This document shows, piece by piece, positions 45,477 through 55,471 of a stretch of 64,000 nucleotides of DNA. The stretch lies in NCBI GenBank assembly GCA_020639195.1, contig JACKHB010000002.1, forward strand, positions 620,001 through 684,000, given 5' to 3'. The notes below the pieces were generated by a model, which searched no databases, was not told the DNA's origin, and saw only the letters and a program-made list of their open reading frames with translations. This DNA is from Phycisphaeraceae bacterium. Its GTDB lineage: Bacteria; Planctomycetota; Phycisphaerae; Phycisphaerales; UBA1924. The translations under genes were made by a program, and so were the position numbers. How positions within the stretch are numbered: position 1 is the stretch's first letter; every line of letters starts with the position of its first letter.

Positions 45477-46207
45477 TTCTCCATCCCCCCCGGCCCCGGC
45501 TCGGGGGTTTCGGGCCAGCCCGTCCACAGGAGATACCGGCGCCGCAGGTCCGCGGTGATCTCCCCCGCGTCCATTCCGCTGTCGCGGTATTCCAGGATCT
45601 CGCGGACCTCGATCACGCTGCGGCTGCGGTGCCAAAGGCTCGCCCACGCCGGGTCCACTTCGGGGGTCCCTCGCACGATCAGCGGCAGCACCGGGGCCCC
45701 CGAGCGCTTCACCAGCGTGCCCACGCCGGGATGGAACGGCCGGATCGTTCGCGCGGGCCGCTCGAGCCCGCCCTCGGGAAAGATGCCAACAATTCCACCG
45801 GCTCGGAGACGCTCCACTGCCTCCCGGAATCCCGCGCTCGAACTCCGCCGCCGGTCCACGAACACCACCCCATAGAGCTGCCAGAACCACTCGAGCGCTG
45901 GCGCCCGCATGTCCTGAGCCATCATCCAGTAGATCGGGAATCGCGCGAAGACCTGAATCAGCATCGGGTCGATGCCAGCGGTGTGGTTCGACACCACGAT
46001 CAACGGACCGGGTCTCGGGCAGAACAACTCGGCTCTGCCCTCCACCCGAGGCCGGTGCATGAACCCGAGGAACCGGCGCCCAAAGAACAACAGCACGCCA
46101 TGCCGCGGATCGCTCCACGCATTGCGCATCAGCGAGCGGGCGATCACCGCCCACGCAGCCAGTCCGCCCAGCACCAGCACCAGAATGACCGCCTGCGCAG
46201 GGCTCAC
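45443..46207 (-). CDS. plsC: 1-acyl-sn-glycerol-3-phosphate acyltransferase (PlsC-like)
   Basis: The 254-residue product starts with a membrane helix (AVILVLVLGGLAAWAVIARS) and has the acyltransferase motifs NHTAGIDPMLIQ (catalytic His and Asp) and FPEGGLERPART (Glu-Gly block for phosphate binding). It makes phosphatidic acid from lysophosphatidic acid in the inner membrane. The C-terminus overlaps aroC in the opposite direction. Confidence 0.9.
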   Translation of the reverse strand: MSPAQAVILVLVLGGLAAWAVIARSLMRNAWSDPRHGVLLFFGRRFLGFMHRPRVEGRAELFCPRPGPLIVVSNHTAGIDPMLIQVFARFPIYWMMAQDMRAPALEWFWQLYGVVFVDRRRSSSAGFREAVERLRAGGIVGIFPEGGLERPARTIRPFHPGVGTLVKRSGAPVLPLIVRGTPEVDPAWASLWHRSRSVIEVREILEYRDSGMDAGEITADLRRRYLLWTGWPETPEPGPGGMENQGASERAASR

Positions 46208-46302
46208 GAGGGCGGCATGTTAGCGGTCGCCAATTCGGTTTCGATCCTTCGCATGGCTTCTCTCCCGTCGCGACTTCTGTCGGGACGCCGTTAGGATTCG
46301 GC

Positions 46303-47691
46303 GTGACCGATCTGTGGCACACTCGGAGAACCGCCGCTCTCGACGGCGTCGCGCCGCTCTCGGTGCGAATGCGACCCCGCACGCTCGAGCAGTTCATCGG
46401 CCAGGAGCACATCCTTGGCGAGGGCAAACTCCTGCGCCGTATGCTCCAGGCCGACGCCATCACGGGCCTGATCCTCCACGGCCCGCCCGGCACCGGCAAG
46501 ACGACGCTGGCCGAGGTCATCGCCAACGCGACCAACCGGCACTTTGAGCGGGAGAACGCCGCGAGCGTCGGAGTCAGGCAGATCCGCGACCTCATCGAGG
46601 GCGCAACGCACCGCCTCGCCGAGCGACAGCAGCGGACCATCCTGTTCCTCGACGAGATCCACCGCTTTACCAAGGCCCAGCAGGATGTGCTGCTGCCCGA
46701 TACCGAACGCGGCGTGATCACGCTCATCGGCGCGACCACGGAGAACCCGCTGTTCGCGTGCAACGCGGCGCTGATCAGCCGGAGCACGCTCTTTCGCCTC
46801 GAGCCGTTGCGAATCGAGCACGTCGTCGAGGTTCTCCGCCGCGCCATCGCCGATCCCGATCGCGGCTACGGCCGACTCGACCTTCATGTCGACGACGACG
46901 CCCTGCGTCTCTGGGCGGTCAAGTGCGAGGGCGACGCCCGCCGGGCGCTGACCGCTCTGGAGGTCGCGGTGCTCAGCCAGCGCATCGACCGGGGCACGCC
47001 CGACACTGCCCCGGGCCCGGTCCGCGTCGATCGTCATACCGCCGAGGACTCCATCCAGCGAAAGGCCGTTGTCTACAGCGTCACGGGGGACCAGCACTAC
47101 GACATGATCAGCGCGATGATCAAGTCGATCCGCGGCAGCGATCCCGACGCCGCGATCTACTGGATCGCCTCGATGCTCGAGGGCGGCGAGGATCCGCGCT
47201 TCATCGCCCGCCGCCTGGCCATCCTCGCCAGCGAGGACATCGGCAACGCCGACCCCCGCGCCATCATGGTCGCCGACGCCGGCTGGAGCCTGGTCGAGCG
47301 CATCGGCATGCCCGAAGCGCGCATCACGCTCGCCCAGATCGCCACGTACCTGGCGCTCGCCCCCAAGAGCAACGCCTCCTACGTCGCCATCGACGAGGCG
47401 ACCGCCGACGTGCAGGAGGGCCGCACCGTCCCCATCCCCATGTTTCTTCGCGATCCCAACACCAGCCCCGACGCCGTCACCCGCCCCGGCCAGGCCTCTG
47501 CCAAGAGGCAGCGCTCGTATGAGTACAGCCAAGACGCCGACGACGCCGTGACCGGCCAGGATTATCTCGGCGTGCCCAAGTCCTACTACCGCCCCACCGA
47601 TCGCGGCCACGAGAAGCAGCTCGCCGAACGCCTCGAGCAGATCCGCGCCCTGCGCGAGCAACTCAGACGCGAGAAGAAGGCATCCGAATAG
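46303..47691 (+). CDS. rarA: Replication-associated recombination protein A (RarA/MgsA), AAA+ ATPase
   Basis: The 462-residue product has Walker A LHGPPGTGKTTLAEVIAN, Walker B TILFLDEIHRFTKAQQD, sensor GATTENPLFACNAALISR and the C-terminal MgsA region (YHMI-like DQHYDMISAMIKSIRGSDPD, EDIGNADPRAIMVADAGW). It acts at stalled replication forks and with single-strand binding protein. The start is a GTG at 46303. Confidence 0.95.
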   Translation: MTDLWHTRRTAALDGVAPLSVRMRPRTLEQFIGQEHILGEGKLLRRMLQADAITGLILHGPPGTGKTTLAEVIANATNRHFERENAASVGVRQIRDLIEGATHRLAERQQRTILFLDEIHRFTKAQQDVLLPDTERGVITLIGATTENPLFACNAALISRSTLFRLEPLRIEHVVEVLRRAIADPDRGYGRLDLHVDDDALRLWAVKCEGDARRALTALEVAVLSQRIDRGTPDTAPGPVRVDRHTAEDSIQRKAVVYSVTGDQHYDMISAMIKSIRGSDPDAAIYWIASMLEGGEDPRFIARRLAILASEDIGNADPRAIMVADAGWSLVERIGMPEARITLAQIATYLALAPKSNASYVAIDEATADVQEGRTVPIPMFLRDPNTSPDAVTRPGQASAKRQRSYEYSQDADDAVTGQDYLGVPKSYYRPTDRGHEKQLAERLEQIRALREQLRREKKASE

Positions 47692-47792
47692 ACGACACAA
47701 GAGGTCTCAACGCGACTGGTAGGTAGCTCCCCCTTCCGTTCGTGCCGTTTCCCTCTTCGCGCCTCTCGCAGCGGCCGTGTCGAAGCACTGAC

Positions 47793-50591
47793 TCAACACC
47801 CCAGCGCAAACAGGTCCAGGAACGCGAAGAAGTCGTCGAGATCCCTGTCCCCGTCCCCATCGACATCCGCCCTCGCGTCGCCCGCCGCGAACAGATCCAG
47901 AAACGCGGCGAAGTCGCTCTCGTCCGCATCGCCATCGCCATCGACATCAGCGGCACAGCCCACGTCCATCGCCAACCCGTCGAGCAGCGCGTTGGCATCT
48001 TCCAGCGTCAGCGCCCCCGGTCCCACCGTGTATCCCGCCCACGCCATCTCGCCCACAACCCCGAGGCTGTTGGACCCGAACCGAAGCTGCGAGTACGTGG
48101 TTTCCCCCGAGGGAAGAGCCATGCTGCTCTGCCGAAGCGCCCCGCCCCCCGACGACGCGAACACCGTGAGCATTCCCGGCTCGTGCGACAGCACGAGATG
48201 GAACGAGAAGTCGTCGTGGAGATCCACGCCGACGATGTCAGCGCTCGCCATCCCCGGGCCGGAAACGCGGATCCCGCGCCGCCCGCGGCTCCACACCGTC
48301 ACATAGCGCGTGGGCGACGACCTCAGGGTGATCAGCGGCACATCCGACCCCTCGGTCGCGGTGACCGCATCCCATCCGTACCCGGGCTGCACGCCCCACA
48401 GCGCAACGTGCCAGGACGCCGATTCCCGCAGCGACAGGCCGCCGGCGATCAGCCGCTCGTTCGGGGCGCCCGTGCTGCCGGGCGCGGTCGGATACCCCAG
48501 CGAATCACCCTCGCGCACCTGGTCTATGAGCACATAGAAATCGTCGTCATAGGCCGCAACGGGCGTTGTGGGATCGTCCATCAGTTCGATCTGGAACGTC
48601 CGATGGCCCGCCGGAAGCGACGAGAGAGTCCACCGCTCCACGTGCACGTGCGGCGACCACTGCGCGCCATCCCGATCGAAGTACTCGTAGTCGCCCGGAA
48701 CGATCGCCGCGGAATCACCCGTGAACAGCGCGCGCACCGCGCAACGAGATGAATCCGCCATCGTTCCCTGGTTCGGGAGGATCCAGTACCGCAGCGCCGT
48801 CGTCGCGGAGTTCGGCCAGTCCCGCGCCTCGGTGATCGCGACGCGAGCCACCCGCCCGCTGGAGTCCGCGTGCGCCTGACGCACACGCACCATCCGTCCC
48901 AACGAGGGCGGTGGAACAGGGGGAGGCACAAAGCTCGGACTCGTATCGACGTCGACGATCGCGTCGGCGCCCATGGGCGTCACCACAAGGTCCCCCGCCG
49001 TCACCAGGTTCCGCCCCCCACCCCCCACCAGCATCGGCCGAGTCCGCGCTGTCTGAGGAATGGGTGTCCGAATCGTTCCATATTGGGCCGTTGCATAGAT
49101 GTACGCGTTGGTCAAGCACACGTCCCACTGCGGCTCGCTGCCGATCTCCGTTGGCGTCATCGCCGTGCACCACGTCTGCCCCCCATCGGGCGAGAAGCCC
49201 ACGGCACGCGCGGTTCGGCCGGCCCGCGTCAGGTCGGACGCGTTGATGCGGCACACCACCGGACCGGGCCGCTCTGGCGTCAAGGGTCGAAGAATGAACA
49301 CCCAGTACGGGTTGTTGTTCGCCTTGTCTGTCGTCGCCACTTTGCCGCCCCACACCCACGAGACGGACGGCCGGGCCTCCTCCGAACTGAACCCCATCTG
49401 CGCGATGATGAACGGTCCGGGGGCATCGCTCCCGTACAGCACCGCGTGCCGATCGATCGGGTGCTGGATGTACCCGAACCCCTGCGAATCCGACTCGCCT
49501 GGACCATCCGGGGGCGCACCACCGTACACCGTGTGGGGCTCGGCCCAATTCAGATAGTGCCCGCCGCCGACCGCGTCATACGCCTCGGGATCCAGGCACC
49601 GGCGAAGCACGATCCGGTTGTTCTCCGGCGTATCGCCCATCGAAGCGCCCAGCAGCATCTCGTCGTTCAGCCCCGTGGTCACGAACGCCGCGTGCATGTG
49701 GTTCGATCCCGCCACGTCGAAGTACACGCATCGGTCCGCGCTCCACGAATCTCCGGCTCGCCGCGCTCGGAACAGGTACGCGCGATCGACCTTGTCGCCG
49801 CCCGTCTTGGACTGGTATGCGCTCGCGCCGAACCACACCTCGCCGGGCGTGTCGTCTCCCCGAAACCACGGCGTCGCGTACGGCGAGAGCGCCCAGACCT
49901 CTCCCCGCGGATTGCCCGGCTCGATTGGGTCCTCGGAATCGTCCGGGATCTCGCTGCCGTCCGACGGCCGCACCATCGGGACCAACGCCGGCGAGGCCGT
50001 GCCGCCGATCCACGCGCCGAGGTTCACCGTCGCCAGCGCGATCCCCTGGGCCTGCCACCCTTGGCCGAAGTCCCGCTCGACCACCAGCTGGACGACGAGC
50101 AGCCCGTGGCACACCTGCATGGCGATGGGCCGGTACACGCGATCCACGCGCGCTCCGTTCAGGAAATCGGATCGTCCCGACGGATGGCTCGGCTGGTATC
50201 GAAGAGCGGGCGAGGAGAAGTCGTCGTCGAGATAGACGTACGTGTCGTCGTTGGCCGACCTCCACCCCACCACCACGCTCGCGCCGCTCGCCGTCTTGCC
50301 GCCGGCGATGATGTCGAATCCGAAGTTTAAAACGCGTTCATCGCGCGACACGCCGGCGAACAACCGCTCCCGGTCGAATCGCAACTCATCGCGACCCACC
50401 GCCTCGCCCAACGGCGAGACCGTCTCCACACCACGCGAGAACGTCGTGCGCGAGGCACTCGCCGTCCCACCAAAGTGAAACTCATACTCTTGACGATCAA
50501 CGGGCTGGGCGCCGCAGGGCCCGGCCGTCGCCGCGGTCAGCGACACAATCACCACCACCGCGCGCACGACAGTCCAGAATCGGCCACACAT
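47793..50591 (-). CDS. Large secreted protein with dockerin-like C-terminal repeats
   Basis: The 932-residue protein has a signal peptide (VVRAVVVIVSLTAATAGPCG, cleavage about GAQ). It is mostly beta-rich, with sialidase or beta-propeller-like and lectin-like segments (VYLDDDFSSPALRYQPSHPS, HMHAAFVTTGLNDEMLLGAS, VRYWILPNQ-type strands). The C-terminus has two EF-hand-like dockerin repeats, DVDGDGDADESDFAAFLDLF and DVDGDGDRDLDDFFAFLDLF, ending ALGC. The glucan- or glycan-related role is inference; no enzyme active site was found. The start is taken at ATG 50591 rather than the longer basic reading. Confidence 0.75.
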   Translation of the reverse strand: MCGRFWTVVRAVVVIVSLTAATAGPCGAQPVDRQEYEFHFGGTASASRTTFSRGVETVSPLGEAVGRDELRFDRERLFAGVSRDERVLNFGFDIIAGGKTASGASVVVGWRSANDDTYVYLDDDFSSPALRYQPSHPSGRSDFLNGARVDRVYRPIAMQVCHGLLVVQLVVERDFGQGWQAQGIALATVNLGAWIGGTASPALVPMVRPSDGSEIPDDSEDPIEPGNPRGEVWALSPYATPWFRGDDTPGEVWFGASAYQSKTGGDKVDRAYLFRARRAGDSWSADRCVYFDVAGSNHMHAAFVTTGLNDEMLLGASMGDTPENNRIVLRRCLDPEAYDAVGGGHYLNWAEPHTVYGGAPPDGPGESDSQGFGYIQHPIDRHAVLYGSDAPGPFIIAQMGFSSEEARPSVSWVWGGKVATTDKANNNPYWVFILRPLTPERPGPVVCRINASDLTRAGRTARAVGFSPDGGQTWCTAMTPTEIGSEPQWDVCLTNAYIYATAQYGTIRTPIPQTARTRPMLVGGGGRNLVTAGDLVVTPMGADAIVDVDTSPSFVPPPVPPPSLGRMVRVRQAHADSSGRVARVAITEARDWPNSATTALRYWILPNQGTMADSSRCAVRALFTGDSAAIVPGDYEYFDRDGAQWSPHVHVERWTLSSLPAGHRTFQIELMDDPTTPVAAYDDDFYVLIDQVREGDSLGYPTAPGSTGAPNERLIAGGLSLRESASWHVALWGVQPGYGWDAVTATEGSDVPLITLRSSPTRYVTVWSRGRRGIRVSGPGMASADIVGVDLHDDFSFHLVLSHEPGMLTVFASSGGGALRQSSMALPSGETTYSQLRFGSNSLGVVGEMAWAGYTVGPGALTLEDANALLDGLAMDVGCAADVDGDGDADESDFAAFLDLFAAGDARADVDGDGDRDLDDFFAFLDLFALGC

Positions 50592-50717
50592 CTCGACCGC
50601 CCCCGCACCCTTCGCACGAGCCGCGCGGCGACATCGCCGCACCCGGCGATCACAACCTACACCCGCGCACGGTCGTCCGCCAGCAGGACGCGAACCGACG
50701 CGCCTAATCGGACCTGG

Positions 50718-51371
50718 TCAGCACCCCTGCGCAAACAGATCGAGGTACGCGAAGAAGTCGTCCGCATCCCGATCGCCGTCGCCGTCGATATCCGCCCGCG
50801 CATCGCCGGCCACGAACAGATCGAGATATCCGAAGAAATCGTCACCGTCCACATCGCCGTCCCCGTCGATGTCCGCGGCGCACCCCGGCTCAATCCCGAC
50901 GTAGTGCTCGGCGTCGTCCAGATTGACCCAACCGATGTTCTCGCCCCATGCGTACCCCCGGAATCGCCCCGCTGCGGAATCCAGCCGCGCCTGCTGCCCG
51001 AAGGAAGACAGCGACGCACGCGTGTCGAAGTTGATCCAGCCGACGTTCTCGCCCCACGCCAACCCGAAGAGATCGCCGTTGGCCGCGATATTTACGCCCG
51101 AATCTGCGCCCGTTGTGTTGGCATACGTGACACCATTGGCCGGTGAGCCATCCCCGAAGTTCACGAAGCCGATGTTCTCGCCCCACGCAAAGCCGGAGAG
51201 AAACGTCGAGTGCACGCGCACGCCTTGCGCCCCAGCGGGCGCCCCGGCGTCCCGGAAGTTCAGCCACCCGCAGTTCTCACTCCAGGCGTACTTGTGCATC
51301 GCGTCGATGCTCGACTGAGCCATCGAACTGGCCGAGCACGCCCACATGACGGTCAGAGTGGAGCGAATCAC
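50718..51371 (-). CDS. Secreted AWGEN-repeat protein with dockerin-like tail
   Basis: The 217-residue protein starts at a GTG at 51371, with AAGGAGG five bases upstream; a longer reading has no support. The signal peptide ends SSMAQ. The mature part contains four repeats built on W(G/S)EN-(I/V/C)G(W/F)-(L/V/I)N(F/L), for example AWGENIGFVNFGDG and AWGENVGWINFDTR, spaced about 30-45 residues. Two dockerin-like repeats follow (DIDGDGDVDGDDFFGYLDLF, DIDGDGDRDADDFFAYLDLF), ending AQGC. This is probably a surface beta-rich protein. The repeat's role is unknown. Confidence 0.8.
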   Translation of the reverse strand: MIRSTLTVMWACSASSMAQSSIDAMHKYAWSENCGWLNFRDAGAPAGAQGVRVHSTFLSGFAWGENIGFVNFGDGSPANGVTYANTTGADSGVNIAANGDLFGLAWGENVGWINFDTRASLSSFGQQARLDSAAGRFRGYAWGENIGWVNLDDAEHYVGIEPGCAADIDGDGDVDGDDFFGYLDLFVAGDARADIDGDGDRDADDFFAYLDLFAQGC

Positions 51372-51590
51372 GCGGACCTCCTTCCCAATCCGGAACAGCA
51401 TATCCAGACCCGTCCGTGTTCCAAAGCACCCCGATATTGACGTCCGAGAACCAACGGATTTCGTGTCTGTGGCCACCCGGGCGGACGTGATGCGCCCGAT
51501 CCGGTCCCCGCGATACACCCGCTCCATCCGGAAGCCGATACCCACCCGAAGCCGGCCTCCGCCGGTCCAACGAGGAAGCGCGACGGCGTT

Positions 51591-53378
51591 ATGGGACGCA
51601 AACGAGCATTTCTCATGCGGGGCGAGTCGGTCGTCGCCTGGGCCGGGCTGTCGCTCTGCGCCCTGCTCCTGGGCACGCTCGCCGGCCTCGTGTGGTGGTC
51701 GGCGCGATCCCAGGACGATCTGGCATCCCGAGACCGCGACCAGCGCATCGCCTCGATCAGGACCATGGTCGCCAGCGCCAGCGCCCCGCTGATCGCGTCG
51801 CAGAATTGGCCCGCGCTGACCCGGCTGCTGATCGACGCCGCCAACGACGACGCCGTTGCTCGAGCGAGCATCGTCCTGGCCGACGGGCGAACGCTGGCGT
51901 CCAGCGACGGCGGCTCCGAATCGGAGGCCCCCACGGCCCCCTGGCCGACCCTTCCCACTGAAGCGCCAGGCTCGTTCGAGGTCCCCGGCTCCGGTCGGGC
52001 TCTGGTCGACCTGCAGCCCGAGGCGCCGCGCCCGGCGGCCTACGCCAACTGGGAACTCGCCACCGGCGTTGCCGCGGTCGGAGTTGTCGGTCTGCTCGCG
52101 CTGCTGGCGGTCTATCGCCGCCTGCGGAAGCGACTGGCCGGCGTGGGAGCGGTGCAGGAGGCCCTCCAGGGGGCGGTCCGCGGCGACCCGATCGACTCGC
52201 TGGGCGTCCATGAAGACCTCGGACCATCCGCCCGCGCCTGGAATTCCCTGCTCGCGATGCTCACAGATCTGCGCGCTCATGTCGCCAAGGATCGCGCCGC
52301 GGATGCGCTGGCCACGCGCCGATCCAGCCGCAGCGACCTGCATCAAGCCTGCGATGCGCTCTGGCTCGGCTTCGCCGTCGTTGACGACCATCTCTGCATC
52401 CGCTACGCGAACGGCGCCGCGGCCATCTTTCTTGAAACGGCGCGCGAGCAGCTCGAGGGCGCGAGCGTCCTCAGCGTGATCGCGCACGAGCCGGCCCAGC
52501 AGGCCCTGAGCGCCATGGCCCGCCGAGAGATCAAGCAGCGCCGATCGTTCGAGATCGAGCGCGACGGCAATCGAGGTGTGCTCCGACTGACCATCCGACC
52601 GCTTCGCCAGGAGGACGCGGGCGTCGCGATGATCCTGATCGAGGACATCACCCAGCAGCGCGTCGCCGAGCAGGCGCAGAACAGCTTCGTGGCGCAGGCC
52701 ACCCACGAACTCCGCACGCCGCTGACGAACATCATCCTCTACCTGGACGAAGCAATCGATCTGCCCGAGGAGGACTCGCAAGGCCGCTCGCGCTGCCTCA
52801 ACGTCATCAACCAGGAGGCCCGCCGTCTGGAGCGCCTCGTCGCGGACATGCTCAGCGTGTCGGAGATGCAGGCCGGCGCGATGGCCCTGGAACTCGGAGA
52901 CGTCCGGCTCGACCGGGTCTTTGAGGATCTTCAGAACGACTACGCCGCACAGGCTCGGTCCAAGTCCATCGAGCTCACCTTCGACCTGCCCCCCAAGCTG
53001 CCGGTCATTCGCGCCGATCGCGATCGCCTCACGATGGCGATGCACAACCTTCTGGGCAACGCGCTCAAGTACACCCCCGAAGGCGGCGAAGTCGCCGTGC
53101 GCGTCGTCGCCGACGAGGCCCGCCTGACCTTCGAGGTGCGCGATTCGGGCATCGGCATCGCCGAGGCCGACCAGCCCAAGGTCTTTGAGGCGTTCTACCG
53201 CAGCGAGGACGCCCGAGGACGCAAGATCGGCGGCACGGGCCTGGGACTGGCCCTGGCCCGGGAGGTCGTCCGCCTCCATGGAGGCGAGATCACGCTCGAC
53301 TCGGCGCTCGGCAAGGGGAGCACCTTCACGCTCAGCCTGCCGTGTGCTCGCGCCACGGATCACGCCATCGCCGCATAG
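51591..53378 (+). CDS. Sensor histidine kinase with PAS domain
   Basis: The 595-residue inner-membrane protein has one helix near the N-terminus and another near residue 155 (GVAAVGVVGLLALLAVYRRL), so a short periplasmic sensor lies between them. A HAMP-like linker and a PAS domain (residues about 250-360) precede the H-box ATHELRTPLTNI (His372), N-box NLLGNALKYTPEGG, and G-boxes DSGIGIAEADQ and GGTGLGLALARE. It autophosphorylates on His372 and should signal to a response regulator that is not adjacent. A STAS gene follows 18 bases downstream, then the secretion operon. Confidence 0.92.
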   Translation: MGRKRAFLMRGESVVAWAGLSLCALLLGTLAGLVWWSARSQDDLASRDRDQRIASIRTMVASASAPLIASQNWPALTRLLIDAANDDAVARASIVLADGRTLASSDGGSESEAPTAPWPTLPTEAPGSFEVPGSGRALVDLQPEAPRPAAYANWELATGVAAVGVVGLLALLAVYRRLRKRLAGVGAVQEALQGAVRGDPIDSLGVHEDLGPSARAWNSLLAMLTDLRAHVAKDRAADALATRRSSRSDLHQACDALWLGFAVVDDHLCIRYANGAAAIFLETAREQLEGASVLSVIAHEPAQQALSAMARREIKQRRSFEIERDGNRGVLRLTIRPLRQEDAGVAMILIEDITQQRVAEQAQNSFVAQATHELRTPLTNIILYLDEAIDLPEEDSQGRSRCLNVINQEARRLERLVADMLSVSEMQAGAMALELGDVRLDRVFEDLQNDYAAQARSKSIELTFDLPPKLPVIRADRDRLTMAMHNLLGNALKYTPEGGEVAVRVVADEARLTFEVRDSGIGIAEADQPKVFEAFYRSEDARGRKIGGTGLGLALAREVVRLHGGEITLDSALGKGSTFTLSLPCARATDHAIAA

Positions 53379-53396
53379 CACAGGAGGAAATCCGCC

Positions 53397-53732
53397 ATGC
53401 AGATCGAAGAGATCCGGCGCGGCGCGGTCACCATCCTGCGACCCAATGGCCCGCTGGTCGCCGAGGGCGCCGACGCTTTGGGCGCCGCGATCCGCGAGTC
53501 CGTCACCAACTCGCTCGGCCGGTTCGTCATCGACGCCTCGGCGATCCCCTTCGCCGACAGCCGTGGGCTCGAAGTCATCCTCGAAGCCGCCGAGTCGCTG
53601 CTGTCCTCCGGCCTGAGTCTCAAGCTCTGCGCGGTTGGTGAGACGCTGCGAGAGGCTCTGGATCTCACCGACGTCGCGGCCCACGTCGAGCAGTTCGACG
53701 ACGCGAACTCCGCGGTCAGGAGCTTCCTGTGA
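53397..53732 (+). CDS. STAS-domain protein (anti-sigma-factor antagonist-like)
   Basis: The 111-residue product matches the SpoIIAA/STAS fold: VTILRPNGPLVAEGADALGA, then GRFVIDASAIPFADSRGLEV, with the usual Ser in ADSRGLE. Such proteins are switched by phosphorylation of that Ser and regulate anti-sigma factors or other partners. The location between a histidine kinase gene and gspE (four-base overlap) suggests a regulatory link to the secretion system. Confidence 0.88.
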   Translation: MQIEEIRRGAVTILRPNGPLVAEGADALGAAIRESVTNSLGRFVIDASAIPFADSRGLEVILEAAESLLSSGLSLKLCAVGETLREALDLTDVAAHVEQFDDANSAVRSFL

Positions 53733-55471
53733 GCGGCCCGCCACCCAGAGTCCGCGTCGGCGACGCCCTTGTTCAGGAGGGCGCGATCTCCGCCGAACAA
53801 CTGGAAGAGGGGCTCAGGGTCCAGCGCGAGACCGGGCGCATGCTCGGCGAGGTCCTCGTCGAACGCGGCGTCATCTCCACGGCCGAACTCGTCCGCGCGC
53901 TCGCCCGCACGCTGGGCGTCCGGGGCTGCCAGCTCCGGCACGGTCTGATCGATCCCGCCCTGATCAAACTCATCGGGCCCGAGGAGGCCGAGCGCCTCAA
54001 GGCCCTCCCGATGTTCAAGGTCAAGGATGAGCTGACGGTGGCGATGGCCGAGCCCACGAGCCTGCCGACGATCGACCGGCTCGCGCGCCTCTCCGGCTGC
54101 CGCGTCCGGCCGGTGCTCGCGCTGGAGTCGAACATCCTCGAGTTCGTGCGCAAGTACGCCTCGGGCGACGTGGACGTGGACGCGTTCCTGACGAGCCTCG
54201 CCGACGCCGACGTGGACGTCGTCGAGCGCGAGACGGTCGACGAGGGCCCCGTCTCCGACCTCGATCGCATGGTCGAGGGCAGCCCGATCGTCAACCTCGT
54301 GAATGTCGCGCTGCTCACGGCCGTCAAGGGGCGCGCCAGCGACATTCACGTCGAGCCCGACAAACGAGGCACGAGGATCCGCTACCGCGTGGACGGCGCG
54401 CTGCGCGACCTGATGAAGCCCCCGCCGGGCATGCACGCCGCGATCGTCTCGCGCCTGAAAGTCATCGGCAAGATGGACATCGCCGAGAAGCGCCTGCCCC
54501 AGGAAGGGCGCGTCCGAATCCACGCCGAGGGGCGGGAGATCGACCTCCGCGTCAGCAGCATCCCGACCCTGCTGGGCGAGAAGCTCGTCATCCGAATCCT
54601 CGACAAGCAGAACCTCCGCGTGCGGATGAGCGACTTGGGATTCCGCGAGGCCGCGCTGGAGATCTTCGAGCGCGTGCTGCGCCAGCCCTGCGGACTGGTG
54701 CTCGTCACGGGCCCGACCGGCAGCGGAAAGACCACGACCCTGTACTCGGCGCTCGACCTGCTGCGCAGCCCCGAGACCAACATCGTCACGGTCGAGGACC
54801 CCGTCGAATACCAGCTCGACCTCATCAACCAGATACAGGTCAACGAGTCGATCGGTCTGTCCTTCGCCCGCGCCCTGCGCAGCATCCTCCGCCAGGACCC
54901 CGACATCATCATGGTCGGCGAGATCCGCGACGAGGAGACCGCCCGAGTGGGCGTGCAGGCGGCCCTCACCGGCCATGGCGTGCTCGCCACGCTGCACACC
55001 AACGACGCCCCAGGCGCCGTCGCCCGCCTGCTCGACATGGGCATCGAGCCCTACCTGCTCTCGAGCGCGCTCAACGGCGCCGTCGCCCAGCGCCTGGCCA
55101 GAACGGTCTGCCCATCGTGCCAGACCAAGTACTTCCCCGCCGAGCACGTGCTGGAGGACGCGGGCATCCCGCACATGTCCGGCCGCTCGTTCCGTCGCGG
55201 CCTGGGCTGCCAGCAGTGCCACGACACCGGATTCCAGGGCCGGATCGGCGTGTACGAGGTCATGGAAGTCACGTCGCCGGTGCGCCGGATGATCCACCGC
55301 GCTGCGCCCACCCACGAGCTGCGCGAGCAGCTCCGGCGCGAAGGTGGGCTCTCGCTTCGCGAAGAGGGCGTGCTCCTGGCCGTGGACGGTAAGACCAGCC
55401 TCGAGGAGATCCTGCGGGTCACGCACAGCGATGAGGGCGAGGAGACGGTCGAAGTGAGGAGCGCGGCGTGA
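53729..55471 (+). CDS. gspE: Type II secretion/type IV pilus assembly ATPase (GspE/PilB)
   Basis: The 580-residue product has an N-terminal MshEN/T2SSE domain, Walker A TGPTGSGKTTTLYSALDL near residue 328, an Asp box (FARALRSILRQDPDIIMVGE), a His box (GHGVLATLHTNDAPGAVARL) and a C-terminal zinc-binding pair CPSCQTKYF and CQQCHDTG. It hydrolyses ATP to drive pseudopilus assembly. It overlaps gspF by four bases. Confidence 0.95.
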   Translation: MSGPPPRVRVGDALVQEGAISAEQLEEGLRVQRETGRMLGEVLVERGVISTAELVRALARTLGVRGCQLRHGLIDPALIKLIGPEEAERLKALPMFKVKDELTVAMAEPTSLPTIDRLARLSGCRVRPVLALESNILEFVRKYASGDVDVDAFLTSLADADVDVVERETVDEGPVSDLDRMVEGSPIVNLVNVALLTAVKGRASDIHVEPDKRGTRIRYRVDGALRDLMKPPPGMHAAIVSRLKVIGKMDIAEKRLPQEGRVRIHAEGREIDLRVSSIPTLLGEKLVIRILDKQNLRVRMSDLGFREAALEIFERVLRQPCGLVLVTGPTGSGKTTTLYSALDLLRSPETNIVTVEDPVEYQLDLINQIQVNESIGLSFARALRSILRQDPDIIMVGEIRDEETARVGVQAALTGHGVLATLHTNDAPGAVARLLDMGIEPYLLSSALNGAVAQRLARTVCPSCQTKYFPAEHVLEDAGIPHMSGRSFRRGLGCQQCHDTGFQGRIGVYEVMEVTSPVRRMIHRAAPTHELREQLRREGGLSLREEGVLLAVDGKTSLEEILRVTHSDEGEETVEVRSAA

